A stretch of DNA of 64,000 nt from JBFHIJ01 sp041596515 (GCA_041596515.1 JBFHIJ010000004.1:62001-126000); one strand, 5' to 3'. Shown: positions 1 through 8,800, numbered from the stretch's first letter. Made by a program: numbers and translations. The notes: a model not told the origin generated them from the sequence alone.

Positions 1-1187
1 AACAGTATATAGTTTCTAATTATATAAAAAAGAATTCAAAAGAGTGGTACACTATACCTACACAATCAATGATAACTACGACTGATATATTTGTTTTGAT
101 TGATTTTCCGGCTAATAATATTGAAGACAATATCATTCAAGGAATAGCAGAGCAACTAGCAAATAATAAAAGTGTTTTGTACTTAGCAGGAAAGCATGTA
201 ACAAAATCAAAAATTAAAGATATTGAAAAATATTTACCATTTACTATGGTCTCAGATTCTAGAAATGAGTTTTTAGCATCAATAAATTTCAACGACAATG
301 CAAAAGCTAATTCAATATTTGCAATTAATAGACTGCCAGATGACAACTATCTTGAAGACTTACCTCCTTTGTATAAAACAGAGGCTTTTTATAAAGCCAA
401 ACCAGATGCAAACATATATGCTGATTTTAAAGTCAACAATGTAAAAATTGAAGAACCAACCATTGTCAGTAAAGCTAACAACTTATCCAGATCTTGGGCA
501 TTTCTAGCTTATGGATTATACAGATGGGAGATGATAGATGCAGGCTTTAATAATGGTAGTAAGTATTCAAGTGATTTCAAATATTATAATGCTCTGATGG
601 ATAATGTTTTTAAATGGCTTTCTATTTCTGATAAAAAAGATAGATTTATTGCTAAAACAGATAAAAATATATATCAAAGTAATGAAACCATTGAAGTAAA
701 TGCTCAAATATATGATGACAAATACGAACCATTAGATGATATGCTGATAAAAGCTACTTTAAAAGCTAAAGAATTTGAAAAAGAAATCATTCTAAAAAAT
801 ATCAATAATGGAAGATATGTTACAAATGTGGAAGGCTTACCAGAAGGGGATTATAGTCTCCTAGTGACGGCATTTACTGAAAATAATGATTCATATCTTC
901 AAACTGCTACTTCTTTTAGTATTGAAACATTTCAAGTAGAAAATAGACACTATGGCCTCAAAAAGTCTCTATTAGAAAGAATCTCAGTGGCTACCGGGGG
1001 AGTTTATATGCATATTGATAATATAGCCTCTCTCCAAGAGATTTTATCTAAAGACTTCAAAGGTGCGGATAAACAAATCAGCTTGACTAATGAGACTAAC
1101 GTTTGGAATTCTTCTTTTATCTTAGTTTTGGTAATCATTCTACTGTCTGCAGAATGGTTCTTAAGAAAAAGATTTGGTATGCTCTAA
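1..1187 (+). CDS. C-terminal part of a large vWA-type membrane protein (5' end outside window)
   Basis: The frame is open from the left edge (no stop from base 3), so the first ATG at 69 is probably internal and the gene is truncated by the window. The visible part is about 394 residues. It ends in one hydrophobic segment (around residues 350-366 counted from base 69) followed by a basic RKR tail, with a preceding stretch like 'ATGGVY' that recurs just before the last membrane helix of BatA/vWA-associated membrane proteins of the FCB group. A beta-rich Ig-like region (about 220-300) precedes it. I infer a membrane-anchored, largely periplasmic protein of the MoxR/BatA neighbourhood type. The catalytic or vWA part is not visible. 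It ends 4 bases into the convergent downstream gene. Confidence 0.55.
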   Translation, partial: QYIVSNYIKKNSKEWYTIPTQSMITTTDIFVLIDFPANNIEDNIIQGIAEQLANNKSVLYLAGKHVTKSKIKDIEKYLPFTMVSDSRNEFLASINFNDNAKANSIFAINRLPDDNYLEDLPPLYKTEAFYKAKPDANIYADFKVNNVKIEEPTIVSKANNLSRSWAFLAYGLYRWEMIDAGFNNGSKYSSDFKYYNALMDNVFKWLSISDKKDRFIAKTDKNIYQSNETIEVNAQIYDDKYEPLDDMLIKATLKAKEFEKEIILKNINNGRYVTNVEGLPEGDYSLLVTAFTENNDSYLQTATSFSIETFQVENRHYGLKKSLLERISVATGGVYMHIDNIASLQEILSKDFKGADKQISLTNETNVWNSSFILVLVIILLSAEWFLRKRFGML

Positions 1188-1687
1188 AATTGAATAGATA
1201 AAAGAAGAGAAGGATAGCCATATTTATTAGGGAAATGTCCTAATTTGATTTCATCTGTTACATCAAACTCAAACAAGTGGGCACCTACATAAGCATCTAT
1301 AGCTGAAAGAACGTGAATACCAAGCATATAAAAGGCTGTCTGGTCGCGGTTGTTATGATATGCTTTCATATTTGCTTCAAGTCTTGAAATGACATAGTCA
1401 TCGTCTCCTCTATCTTTTGCAGCTTCGTATTCATCTCGAGCAGATGTATATTTACTATGATTATCAATCAAAATATAGACAAAAGTTGCCTCAGTACCTA
1501 AAAACAGAGCAGATTTAAAATAGGATTCAACATAATACTGTCCCCAACCGGGTATTAGAGCAGACTTAATAGTAGCAACAGTAGGAGATTTTAAGTATTG
1601 ATATGATAATTCATCTATGGCAGAGTCTTCTGCATGTAGTGATATGGAGAAGAAATATAATATAATTATAATGTAGAGTCTTTTCAT
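1184..1687 (-). CDS. DUF5683-family secreted/membrane protein
   Basis: The 167-residue product begins with a signal-peptide-like MKRLYIIIILYFF and carries the small-residue motif SALIPGWGQYY near residue 40. That motif matches the 'PGLGQ.Y' core of DUF5683 proteins of Bacteroidota and relatives. A hydrophobic stretch follows (LFLGTEATFVYILI). The function of the family is unknown; it is usually membrane-associated. An in-frame ATG at 1726 exists, but it lies inside the hairpin I assign as terminator of the upstream ridA unit, so the ATG at 1687 followed by the signal sequence is the better start. It is convergent with, and overlaps by 4 bases, the membrane protein gene at the left edge. Confidence 0.65.
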   Translation of the reverse strand: MKRLYIIIILYFFSISLHAEDSAIDELSYQYLKSPTVATIKSALIPGWGQYYVESYFKSALFLGTEATFVYILIDNHSKYTSARDEYEAAKDRGDDDYVISRLEANMKAYHNNRDQTAFYMLGIHVLSAIDAYVGAHLFEFDVTDEIKLGHFPNKYGYPSLLLSIQF

Positions 1688-1714
1688 GGATTGAATTCTA
1701 AGAATGTTTGTGAA

Positions 1715-1744
1715 AATAGCCGACATATAAAAACGCCGGCTATT
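1715..1744 (-). terminator. Intrinsic terminator after ridA
   Basis: There is a perfect 8-bp stem (1715-1722 with 1737-1744) around a 14-base loop. Read on the minus strand it is followed by a short T-rich stretch, 19 bases after the ridA stop codon. It separates ridA from the DUF5683 gene. Confidence 0.55.
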
Positions 1745-1762
1745 ATAACTAAAACTAGTATA

Positions 1763-2143
1763 TTATAATACAGCTATAGCTTCGATTTCAACCATTACAT
1801 CCAAAGGCAATTTAGCAACTTGGTAAGCAGCTCTTGCAGGTTTTGATTCACCGAAGTATTCGTTATAAATTTTGTTTACTGTAGCAAAGTCACCCATATC
1901 TTTAAGCAATACAGTAGTTTTAACTACATTATTGTAATCAGCACCTGCAGCTTCTAGGATAGCTCCTAAGTTTTTGCATGATTGATGTGTTTGCTCTGTA
2001 ATATTATCACCTGCTAATTGGCCATCAGCAGTGTATGGAATTTGACCTGAGATAAATAATAATTTACCTTCTGCGATAATTGCTTGAGAATATGGTCCTA
2101 TAGGAGCCGGAGCATTTTCAGTAAAAACGATTTTTTTATTCAT
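1763..2143 (-). CDS. ridA: RidA family reactive enamine/imine deaminase
   Basis: This is a 126-residue YjgF/YER057c/UK114 protein of typical length. It has the family N-terminal GPYSQA (16-21), the substrate carboxylate-binding arginine in PARAA (R104) and the acidic C-terminal VEIEAIA (E121). RidA homotrimers hydrolyse 2-aminoacrylate and related imines released by PLP enzymes such as threonine/serine dehydratase, protecting cytosolic PLP enzymes. The key Arg suggests genuine deaminase activity rather than a divergent Rid subfamily. It lies 8 bases downstream of the ROK-family gene on the same strand, so the two are probably cotranscribed and end at the hairpin at 1715-1744. Confidence 0.93.
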   Translation of the reverse strand: MNKKIVFTENAPAPIGPYSQAIIAEGKLLFISGQIPYTADGQLAGDNITEQTHQSCKNLGAILEAAGADYNNVVKTTVLLKDMGDFATVNKIYNEYFGESKPARAAYQVAKLPLDVMVEIEAIAVL

Positions 2144-2151
2144 ATTTTCCT

Positions 2152-3075
2152 CTACATATTATTATGTTGAACATCTGTGTAATATCTTTCTAATAAAGCA
2201 GCACCTGTAATACCAGCGTTGCTAGAAAATTTAGCTTTTAATAAGTTGAAATTATTTGTAACATTTGGTAAAGCTCTTAGAGCTATAGTTTCACGGGTAG
2301 TATTAAAGAGTTCTTCACCCAAATGACTCAACCCACCACCGATTACTACGTTATAAATCCCTAAAAGATTCATGGCAGAGGCAATACCAATACCCAAAAT
2401 TTCGCCACAGATGTTTAAGCATTTAATAGCATCTGCATCATTATCCATAGCTCTGCTATGAAGTTCTTTTATTCCTGAAACAGGCTTTTTTGCAAAAGAG
2501 TTCATCAATTTAATGATATGTTTTTTACCTAAATATTCTTCTAACGTACCTCTTCTAAATTCACGTGAAAAATCTCTATCATCATTAAAATTAATTATTG
2601 TATGACCAATTTCTCCTGCATTTCTGTCAGAACCTAAGAATAATCTCTTCTCGGAAATAATTGTGCCACCAACACCAGTGCCAAGCGTTACATAAATAAA
2701 ATCTTTAAACTCTTTGCCAGCACCTGCATACATTTCAGCAAGTGAAGCAGCATTAGAGTCATTTTCCAAATATACCTTAATGTCTACTTTGCTTTCTATA
2801 TGGTTTTTTAGGTTAAATCCATCAAGTAATGGTATATTAGGAGAGACAATAATCTCACCTTCACAACTAATAGTTCCGGGGATACCTATACCAATATAGT
2901 TGCAACAAATATATTCTTGTTTCAAATATGTAATAATATCAATGACTTCAGCTGCAAACTTCTCAATATCAGATACAGATTTAGTTCTAATTGAGGATTG
3001 TTCAACCATGTTTAAGTCATTATCCAGTACTCCATATTTTATTGAAGTACCGCCTATGTCAATGCCGAAATACAT
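2152..3075 (-). CDS. ROK-family sugar kinase (glucokinase-like), zinc motif missing
   Basis: This 307-residue ASKHA-fold kinase has the phosphate-1 loop DIGGT (6-10), catalytic Asp in ENDSN (D106), the GTGVGGT loop (132-138) and GEIGH (154-158), whose E155 and H158 normally contact sugar and zinc. The ROK signature CxCGxxGCxE should follow, but no cysteine is present between 160 and 183, where the chain reads directly into GTLEEYLG. The kinase core is otherwise intact, so I expect ATP-dependent phosphorylation of glucose, N-acetylmannosamine or a related sugar without the structural zinc. The substrate cannot be told from sequence. It is cotranscribed with ridA; its own upstream boundary is the terminator at 3088-3114. 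Confidence 0.85.
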   Translation of the reverse strand: MYFGIDIGGTSIKYGVLDNDLNMVEQSSIRTKSVSDIEKFAAEVIDIITYLKQEYICCNYIGIGIPGTISCEGEIIVSPNIPLLDGFNLKNHIESKVDIKVYLENDSNAASLAEMYAGAGKEFKDFIYVTLGTGVGGTIISEKRLFLGSDRNAGEIGHTIINFNDDRDFSREFRRGTLEEYLGKKHIIKLMNSFAKKPVSGIKELHSRAMDNDADAIKCLNICGEILGIGIASAMNLLGIYNVVIGGGLSHLGEELFNTTRETIALRALPNVTNNFNLLKAKFSSNAGITGAALLERYYTDVQHNNM

Positions 3076-3087
3076 AGTACCCCATAC

Positions 3088-3114
3088 AAAAAGAGGGACA
3101 ATAGTTAGTCCCTC
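3088..3114 (-). terminator. Intrinsic terminator after the gcvPA-ftsB unit
   Basis: Perfect 7-bp stem GAGGGAC/GTCCCTC (3093-3099 with 3108-3114), 8-base loop. On the minus strand it is followed directly by TTTTTG. It lies 31 bases past the ftsB-like stop and just before the ROK gene start. Confidence 0.7.
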
Positions 3115-3144
3115 AAAGATAAAGATATTTTAGCAAAAACGCTA

Positions 3145-3456
3145 TTATTTACTTTTAAAAAAAATAATATTTTCACCTTTTTTGACTAATCCGTATTCTT
3201 CACGAGCTAGTCTTTCGATTTCTCTATTATTTGTTCTTAAATTGAATATTTCTCGCTTTAAGCTATCGGACTCTTGTTTCAGATGATACATATCAGCATG
3301 TAATGAATTATAAGTACTTAAGAGAGAAAGTCTCTTATAAATACCATATTCTGAAAAGGCAAGAGTCATTAATACAATCGCCATGAAAGAGAATAAAGCC
3401 ATCTTACGTTTGTTTAGAGGCCTTTCGCTTATAGATTTTAAAATATCAATTAACAT
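3145..3456 (-). CDS. FtsB/DivIC-type septum formation initiator
   Basis: A small bitopic protein (103 residues). It has a short basic cytoplasmic N-terminus, one transmembrane helix (about 19-36), then a periplasmic coiled coil (about 45-80) ending in the family-typical IERLAREEYGLVKKGE. In FtsB/DivIC that C-terminal segment follows the coiled coil that pairs with FtsL in the divisome subcomplex FtsQ-FtsB-FtsL. Length and architecture fit well, though FtsB and DivIC cannot be distinguished. It starts 8 bases after the gcvPA stop, so it belongs to the same transcript, an unrelated metabolic neighbour. Confidence 0.82.
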   Translation of the reverse strand: MLIDILKSISERPLNKRKMALFSFMAIVLMTLAFSEYGIYKRLSLLSTYNSLHADMYHLKQESDSLKREIFNLRTNNREIERLAREEYGLVKKGENIIFFKSK

Positions 3457-3464
3457 TGCTTATT

Positions 3465-4799
3465 TTATAAATTTGCCAAAAATTCAACAAAAGTATCCAT
3501 TTCTTCTTTAGTACGTTTTTCAGTAACTGCAACTAATAGCCCTTCTTTACAGCCCGCAAATCTAGTAGTATCTAAACCTGGTAAAAATCCTTTTTCAACT
3601 CCTTTTGCAATTATTTCTTTTGCGGGTATTGGAGTTTCTACTAAAAATTCATTGAAGAAAGGTTTATCAAAAGCTAATTTAAAACCTTTTAGTTCAGATA
3701 TTTTATTAGCTAAATAGTGAGCTCTCTGGAAAGACTGGTCAGCAACTTCTTTAATGCCTTGCTTACCCATAGTTTCTAAATAAACTGTAGCCATAAGCAT
3801 AAATAAGCCTTGATTAGTACAGATGTTAGAGGTAGCTTTTTCGCGTTTTATTTGCTGTTCGCGAGTTTGTAATGTAAGCACATAACCTCTTTTTCCTTCA
3901 GAATCTTGAGTCATACCTGCTAATCTGCCAGGTATTTTTCTTACGAATTTTTGTTTGCAAGCAAACAAGCCTAAATATGGTCCCCCAAAACTAACAGGAA
4001 TGCCAAATACTTGACCTTCACCGACTACGATATCTGCATCGTAGTTACCCGGTGCTTCAAGAATACCAAGAGACATAGGATTTACACAAACAATAAACAT
4101 TGCTTTTGTAGCATGCACAACTTCTTCTAAAGCTCTAACATTTTCAATAACACCGTAAGCATTTGGTTGTTGTACGATTACGCCAGCAGTTTTATCACTA
4201 ATAGAAGCTTTTAACGCTTCGATATCTGCAGAACCATCTTCAGATATAAATTCTTTAAAAGTATATTCTCTACCGGCACAAGAAGTGTGCATAACCATTG
4301 TATAGTTTGGGTTCAACTTGCCGGCTATCAGAAATTCAGTTTTACGAGTTTGAGCATGAGCCATGTGGCATGCTTCTGCTACAGCAGATCCGGCATCATA
4401 CATAGAAGCATTGGCTACGTCCATGCCTGTAAGCTCAGCTATAAGAGTTTGGAATTCATACATTACCTGCAGAGTTCCTTGCGAAACTTCCGCTTGATAA
4501 GGCGTGTATGCAGTTTTAAATTCAGAGCGATCGGAAATAGTGCCAATAATGGCAGGTATAAAGTGATCGTATGCTCCACCACCCATGAAATTTATATTTT
4601 GATCAGACGTTACGTTTTTATTTGCGTAGGTATTTAATAATTTTACTACTTCATACTCTGATAATTGAGGTAATAAATTTAATTCGCCTTTGAACCTAAC
4701 GTTTTCAGGAATTTTTGCAATAAGTTCTTCAAAACTATTTACACCAATTTTACTTAGCATTTCCTGACGTTCGGTGTCTGTATTAGGTACGAATGCCAT
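3465..4799 (-). CDS. gcvPA: Glycine dehydrogenase (aminomethyl-transferring) subunit 1
   Basis: The 444-residue N-terminal half of the glycine cleavage P-protein, encoded as a separate subunit. It shows the family segments YTPYQAEVSQGTLQ, ELTGMDVANASMYD and FGGPYLGLFA. The PLP-binding lysine resides in subunit 2 (GcvPB), which is not in this window, so this protein must act as an alpha2beta2 partner in decarboxylating glycine and loading the lipoyl H-protein. The ATG at 4799 is preceded by GGAG at 6-base spacing and beats an in-frame TTG at 4811. A TTG-N20-TAATTTTG promoter lies upstream. Crown Bacteroidetes normally carry a fused GcvP, so the split form is informative on lineage. Confidence 0.93.
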   Translation of the reverse strand: MAFVPNTDTERQEMLSKIGVNSFEELIAKIPENVRFKGELNLLPQLSEYEVVKLLNTYANKNVTSDQNINFMGGGAYDHFIPAIIGTISDRSEFKTAYTPYQAEVSQGTLQVMYEFQTLIAELTGMDVANASMYDAGSAVAEACHMAHAQTRKTEFLIAGKLNPNYTMVMHTSCAGREYTFKEFISEDGSADIEALKASISDKTAGVIVQQPNAYGVIENVRALEEVVHATKAMFIVCVNPMSLGILEAPGNYDADIVVGEGQVFGIPVSFGGPYLGLFACKQKFVRKIPGRLAGMTQDSEGKRGYVLTLQTREQQIKREKATSNICTNQGLFMLMATVYLETMGKQGIKEVADQSFQRAHYLANKISELKGFKLAFDKPFFNEFLVETPIPAKEIIAKGVEKGFLPGLDTTRFAGCKEGLLVAVTEKRTKEEMDTFVEFLANL

Positions 4800-4845
4800 T
4801 TTATTCTCCAAAAAGTTAATAGCTTATATTAGCAAATATTATCGA

Positions 4846-4876
4846 CAAAATTAGTTGATAAAATCGTATTATCCAA
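4846..4876 (-). promoter_or_regulatory. Bacteroidota-type promoter of gcvPA
   Basis: On the minus strand, TTG (4874-4876) is followed after exactly 20 bases by TAATTTTG (4846-4853). This matches the -33/-7 consensus TTTG...TAnnTTTG of Bacteroidota primary sigma factor, about 45 bases ahead of the gcvPA start. No experimental support. Confidence 0.45.
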
Positions 4877-4988
4877 ATAAACTATAGACAAATCAAAGAA
4901 ATATAATAGAATTGTTTTTTTACTAAACTTATTTTGAAATGCTTCGTCTAATAGCGTGTCTAGCAATAAAAATATTAGCGAGGAAATG

Positions 4989-6302
4989 ATGGATTTCAGA
5001 CAAGTAAATTTGCCACTTATTCAAGATGCGGACTTGAAAGGCAAAATTGTGCTCGTAAGAGTGGATCACAATGTAGTTAAAAAGGGTATTATCCACGACC
5101 CATATAGGATTGATGCTACGCTTGGTACACTTTATTACATAAACGCTAAAGGTGGCAAAATCATTTTAATGAGCCACGTAGGTAGACCTAAAGATAAAAA
5201 ATCCGGTCAAATTGATATATCAAACGATACTTCAGTTCAGCCTATAATAGATTATCTAAAAAGTAAATTACACATAAAAATAAAAGAACCTACTTTCTAT
5301 AAAGATCAAAAAAAAGGCTATATCGGCATTGAGACTTCCGTAAATCATTTGATTAAAGAGCTTCGAGAAAGCGATTTAGATGCTATTTATCTTCCTAATA
5401 CTCGCTGGTTTGCAGGAGAAGAAGGAAATGGGGAAGAAGCTGAAAGATTTGCCAATCAGCTTGCAGGACTTGCAGATGTTTATATAAATGATGCTTTTGG
5501 TAGCTGGCAGCCACATGCTTCTACGGTTACTGTTGCAAAATATTTACCATCTTATGCAGGATTTTTATTACAAAAAGAAATAGAAAATTTGGATAGAATC
5601 TTTAATCCTGAAAAACCATTTGTAGCAGTTGTGGCTGGTTCTAAATTTGATACAAAAATAGATTCTTTATATGCTCTTATGCGTAAAGCAGACTACGTTG
5701 TTTTAGGTGGAGTAATGTATAACGCTTATATTGCAGCAAAGTATGGCGTCTCAATAAAAGGCATCGATGAACAAGATTTAAAGCATGCAGCTAAATTTGT
5801 AGAATTTGCAAAACAATATCAAAATAAGCTTATTGAGCTTCCATATATTATTGAATCTGATACTATGGATGGCAGGATTGAAGGTAAGTATCGTTCACAT
5901 AAAATTAGTGATTTAAAAAAAGGTGATAAATTAAATTACATACTTGATGTAGCGAAAGAGTCTTTCGAAGATGAGCACGTGAAAGAAATATTTCACAATG
6001 CTAAAATGATTTTTGTAAATGCTGTTATGGGCTTTACTCCACATTTTAACGAAGGCACTATTGCATTAGATGAGACCATAGACGAAAATAGAGAAGCTGT
6101 TAAGCTATATGGTGGCGGCGACACTATGCAGGAATTGAAACGCCTATTACCGGGCTTATATATTGTTGCTTTAGATAGTCCCAAGTATTATATATTTACT
6201 GGCGGTGGTGCTGTCCTAAAAGCAATTCAAGAAGGTACAGCGTTAGGATTAGAGCCAGTAAGAGCTCTCTACCATCAAGTACCCTACAAGACTAATAAAT
6301 AG
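4989..6302 (+). CDS. Divergent phosphoglycerate kinase paralogue
   Basis: A PGK-fold protein of about 438 residues. The N-domain substrate residues are kept: VRVDHNV, MSHVGRP, LPNTRW and the NDAFG element. The nucleotide domain is altered: VVAGSKFDTK replaces VVGGAKISDK (lysine retained), VNAVMGFTP replaces WNGPMGVFE, while YGGGDT is kept. It is about 40 residues longer than the canonical enzyme encoded at 7553, mainly by inserts around residues 60-120 and 280-320. Start choice: GTG 4956, ATG 4986 or ATG 4989; GAGGAA immediately upstream favours 4989. It may catalyse the same 1,3-bisphosphoglycerate/ADP reaction or a related acyl-phosphate reaction. It sits just upstream of gap and pgk, probably in the same regulatory neighbourhood. 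Confidence 0.8.
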   Translation: MDFRQVNLPLIQDADLKGKIVLVRVDHNVVKKGIIHDPYRIDATLGTLYYINAKGGKIILMSHVGRPKDKKSGQIDISNDTSVQPIIDYLKSKLHIKIKEPTFYKDQKKGYIGIETSVNHLIKELRESDLDAIYLPNTRWFAGEEGNGEEAERFANQLAGLADVYINDAFGSWQPHASTVTVAKYLPSYAGFLLQKEIENLDRIFNPEKPFVAVVAGSKFDTKIDSLYALMRKADYVVLGGVMYNAYIAAKYGVSIKGIDEQDLKHAAKFVEFAKQYQNKLIELPYIIESDTMDGRIEGKYRSHKISDLKKGDKLNYILDVAKESFEDEHVKEIFHNAKMIFVNAVMGFTPHFNEGTIALDETIDENREAVKLYGGGDTMQELKRLLPGLYIVALDSPKYYIFTGGGAVLKAIQEGTALGLEPVRALYHQVPYKTNK

Positions 6303-6338
6303 ATAATTGGAAGATTTAGTATAATTAACAAAACTAAA

Positions 6339-6369
6339 TTGCTCATTTAAACAGAATGTCTTAATTTTC
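6339..6369 (+). promoter_or_regulatory. Candidate promoter of gap
   Basis: TTG (6339-6341), 20 bases, then TAATTTTC (6362-6369), seven of eight matches to TAnnTTTG including the invariant TA. It lies about 60 bases upstream of the gap ATG. Confidence 0.35.
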
Positions 6370-6430
6370 GAGACTAAGAAATTAATTTTCAAAAAGAAGA
6401 GTTCATTCATAGATTTCAGGAATAACAAAA

Positions 6431-7423
6431 ATGGCTATACGTGTTGCAATTAACGGCTTTGGTCGTATCGGACGTCTTGTTTTCAGATCATTTTTCGAAA
6501 GGAAAGAAGAAGTTGAATTTGTTGGTATAAATGACTTGACAGATGCTAAAACTTTAGCACACCTGTTTAAATATGATTCAGCTCATGGCAAGTTCAATGG
6601 TGAAGTATCGGCTGATGATTCTGCTATTTATGTAAATGGCACAAAAATTCCGGTTACTGCACATAGAACTATTGAAGAAATCCCTTGGAAAGACGTTGAT
6701 GTAGTTATCGAATCTACCGGTGTATTTACTAAGAAAGAAGCTTTGATGAAACACATTAATAATGGTGCAAAAAAAGTTGTATTATCTGCTCCTGCTAAAG
6801 ATGAGTTAGATGCTACTATCGTTCTTGGTGTTAATGACCATACACTTACAGGCGAAGAAAGAGTTATGTCTAATGCTTCGTGCACAACTAACTGCTTAGC
6901 TCCAATCGCAAAAATCTTGAATGACAAGTTTGGTATAGAAAGTGGTTTAATGGTAACTATTCATGCTTATACTAATGATCAAAGAATTTTAGATTTGCCT
7001 CATAAAGACTTAAGAAGAGCAAGAGCAGCTGCTGTGAATATTATTCCTACAACGACAGGTGCTGCTAAAGCTGTAGGTATAGTATTACCAGAATTAAAAG
7101 GTAAATTAAATGGTTACTCTGTTCGCGTGCCAGTTCCTGACGGTTCTTTAACTGACTTAAGCGTTGTACTTAGTAAAAAAGTTACAAAAGAAGAAGTCAA
7201 TGCCGCAATCAAAGAAGCTGCTGAAGGCGAATTGAAAGGTATTATTGAATATACTGAAGAACCTGTAGTATCTTCGGATATAATTGGAAACAGGCATTCT
7301 TCAATATTTGATGCATCACTTACTGATGTTAATGATACTTTAGTAAAAGTAGTTGCTTGGTATGACAACGAGTTCGGATATTCTAATAGAATAGTAGACT
7401 TGGTTCTCAAAATAGGCAAATAA
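6431..7423 (+). CDS. gap: Type I glyceraldehyde-3-phosphate dehydrogenase
   Basis: A full-length (330 residues) phosphorylating GAPDH. The Rossmann loop NGFGRIGR (8-15) and an INDL segment after the second strand indicate NAD preference. The catalytic Cys151 lies in SNASCTTNC and the partner His178 in VTIHAY. The C-terminal WYDNEFGYSNR is canonical. It makes 1,3-bisphosphoglycerate in the cytosol, feeding the PGK encoded just downstream at 7553. Between gap and pgk lies a strong terminator, so pgk needs read-through or its own promoter despite the functional pairing. Confidence 0.97.
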   Translation: MAIRVAINGFGRIGRLVFRSFFERKEEVEFVGINDLTDAKTLAHLFKYDSAHGKFNGEVSADDSAIYVNGTKIPVTAHRTIEEIPWKDVDVVIESTGVFTKKEALMKHINNGAKKVVLSAPAKDELDATIVLGVNDHTLTGEERVMSNASCTTNCLAPIAKILNDKFGIESGLMVTIHAYTNDQRILDLPHKDLRRARAAAVNIIPTTTGAAKAVGIVLPELKGKLNGYSVRVPVPDGSLTDLSVVLSKKVTKEEVNAAIKEAAEGELKGIIEYTEEPVVSSDIIGNRHSSIFDASLTDVNDTLVKVVAWYDNEFGYSNRIVDLVLKIGK

Positions 7424-7446
7424 TACAGATAATAAATATCAGACCC

Positions 7447-7484
7447 AAAGAATTCCCTGATTTATTTTGGGGAATTCTTTTAGT
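7447..7484 (+). terminator. Intrinsic terminator after gap
   Basis: A perfect 11-bp stem (7447-7457 with 7470-7480) with a 12-base loop. It is followed by a short T-rich tail, 23 bases past the gap stop codon. The A-rich left side makes it partly bidirectional. Confidence 0.75.
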
Positions 7485-7552
7485 TTTGAGAATCTCGATT
7501 GTTTATTTATTTTTGTAAATAATTATATTCTAATTTTTTCTTTGGTGTGGCC

Positions 7553-8740
7553 ATGATAAAAAAAATTGACAATATTTCTTTTGAAGATCAAAAAGTTATG
7601 ATTAGAGTGGATTTTAATGTACCACTCGACGAAAGAAAAATTACAGATGATTTGAGAATAGTAGAATCTCTTCCAACTATAGATAAAGTTATTAATGATG
7701 GCGGTATCCCAATTATTTTGTCGCATCTTGGCAGACCGAAAGGTGCTTGGGTAAAGAAATTTTCTTTGGAGCCGGTTGCTGAATATATGGAAGAAAAATG
7801 GGGATATAATATTATATTTGCTCAAGACTGCTTGGGTAAAGCTCCTCGTGATGCAGTGGAACAAGCAAAGGTTGGTGATGTAATCCTCTTAGAAAATTTG
7901 CGTTTCTATAACTATGAAACTGCAAATGATTTAGAATTTGCAAAAATTTTACGCCCATTAGCTGATTCTTATATCAATGACGCTTTTGGTACAGTTCACA
8001 GACACCACTCAAGTGTCTATGAATTACCAAGGCTATTTGAAAATAGATTTGCAGGAAAGTCCTTGAGTTGGGAAGTTGAATATTTAGATAATGCAATTAA
8101 AAATGCTAAGCATCCATACGTTGCTGTAGTAGGTGGTGCGAAAATATCTGACAAAATAGATGTTATTAAACAACTAATTGACACATGTGACACTGTTCTG
8201 ATTGGTGGTGGTATGATGTTTACATTTTTGAAAGCACAAGGTTTAGAAATAGGTAGATCAATTTTTGAAGAAGACAAAATTGGTCTGGCAAAAGAATTGA
8301 TGGAATATGCAAAAGAGAAAAATGTAAAGCTGATTATACCTGTGGATGTTGTTGTGGCAGATCAATTTGCAAAACATGCAAATCATAGGACTGTAAATTC
8401 TGATAGCATTCCTTCTGATTGGTTAGGTATGGACATTGGAGAAGAAACCAGAGAAATATTTGCAAATGAGATAGCAGATGCTCAGACTGTTGTATGGAAT
8501 GGTCCAATGGGTGTATTTGAAATGGCAGCTTTTGCGAAAGGCACTTATGCAGTATCTAACGCCTTAGCAAATGTAACAGCTAAAGGTGCTACGACAATTA
8601 TTGGTGGTGGAGATTCAGCGGCTGCAATTAAAAAAATGAATTTCATGAATAAGGTAACTCATGTTACTCCAGGTGGTGGAGCATGGTTAAAATTTATGGA
8701 AGGTAAAATATTACCGGGAATTGAAGCGTTAGAATACTAA
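7553..8740 (+). CDS. pgk: Phosphoglycerate kinase (canonical)
   Basis: A standard-length PGK (about 395 residues) with every hallmark: VRVDFNVP near residue 20, SHLGRP near 60, ENLRFY, NDAFG-VHRHHSS, the nucleotide-domain VVGGAKISDK with its lysine, WNGPMGVFE and the C-terminal IGGGDSAAA plus HVTPGGGA. It transfers phosphate from 1,3-bisphosphoglycerate to ADP in the cytosol. GTG at 7547 is an alternative start two codons upstream; the ATG at 7553 (MIKKID...) matches the usual N-terminus. This is very probably the housekeeping glycolytic enzyme, in contrast to the divergent copy at 4989. Confidence 0.97.
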   Translation: MIKKIDNISFEDQKVMIRVDFNVPLDERKITDDLRIVESLPTIDKVINDGGIPIILSHLGRPKGAWVKKFSLEPVAEYMEEKWGYNIIFAQDCLGKAPRDAVEQAKVGDVILLENLRFYNYETANDLEFAKILRPLADSYINDAFGTVHRHHSSVYELPRLFENRFAGKSLSWEVEYLDNAIKNAKHPYVAVVGGAKISDKIDVIKQLIDTCDTVLIGGGMMFTFLKAQGLEIGRSIFEEDKIGLAKELMEYAKEKNVKLIIPVDVVVADQFAKHANHRTVNSDSIPSDWLGMDIGEETREIFANEIADAQTVVWNGPMGVFEMAAFAKGTYAVSNALANVTAKGATTIIGGGDSAAAIKKMNFMNKVTHVTPGGGAWLKFMEGKILPGIEALEY

Positions 8741-8769
8741 AGAATAAAGACAAAAATTTCTTTTATGTG

Positions 8770-8800
8770 AAATAGCGGGACTTTTGTCCCGTTATTTATA
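8770..8800 (+). terminator. Intrinsic terminator after pgk
   Basis: A 12-bp stem (8770-8781 with 8786-8797, one G-T pair) closed by a TTTT loop with a GC-rich core (GCGGGAC/GTCCCGT), followed by AT-rich sequence. It is 30 bases past the pgk stop. Confidence 0.75.

Noticed and set aside
4287..4637. Long open frame antisense to gcvPA, and similar antisense frames inside gap, pgk and ispG
   Set aside because: These lie inside strongly conserved genes; composition and lack of start signals mark them as shadows.
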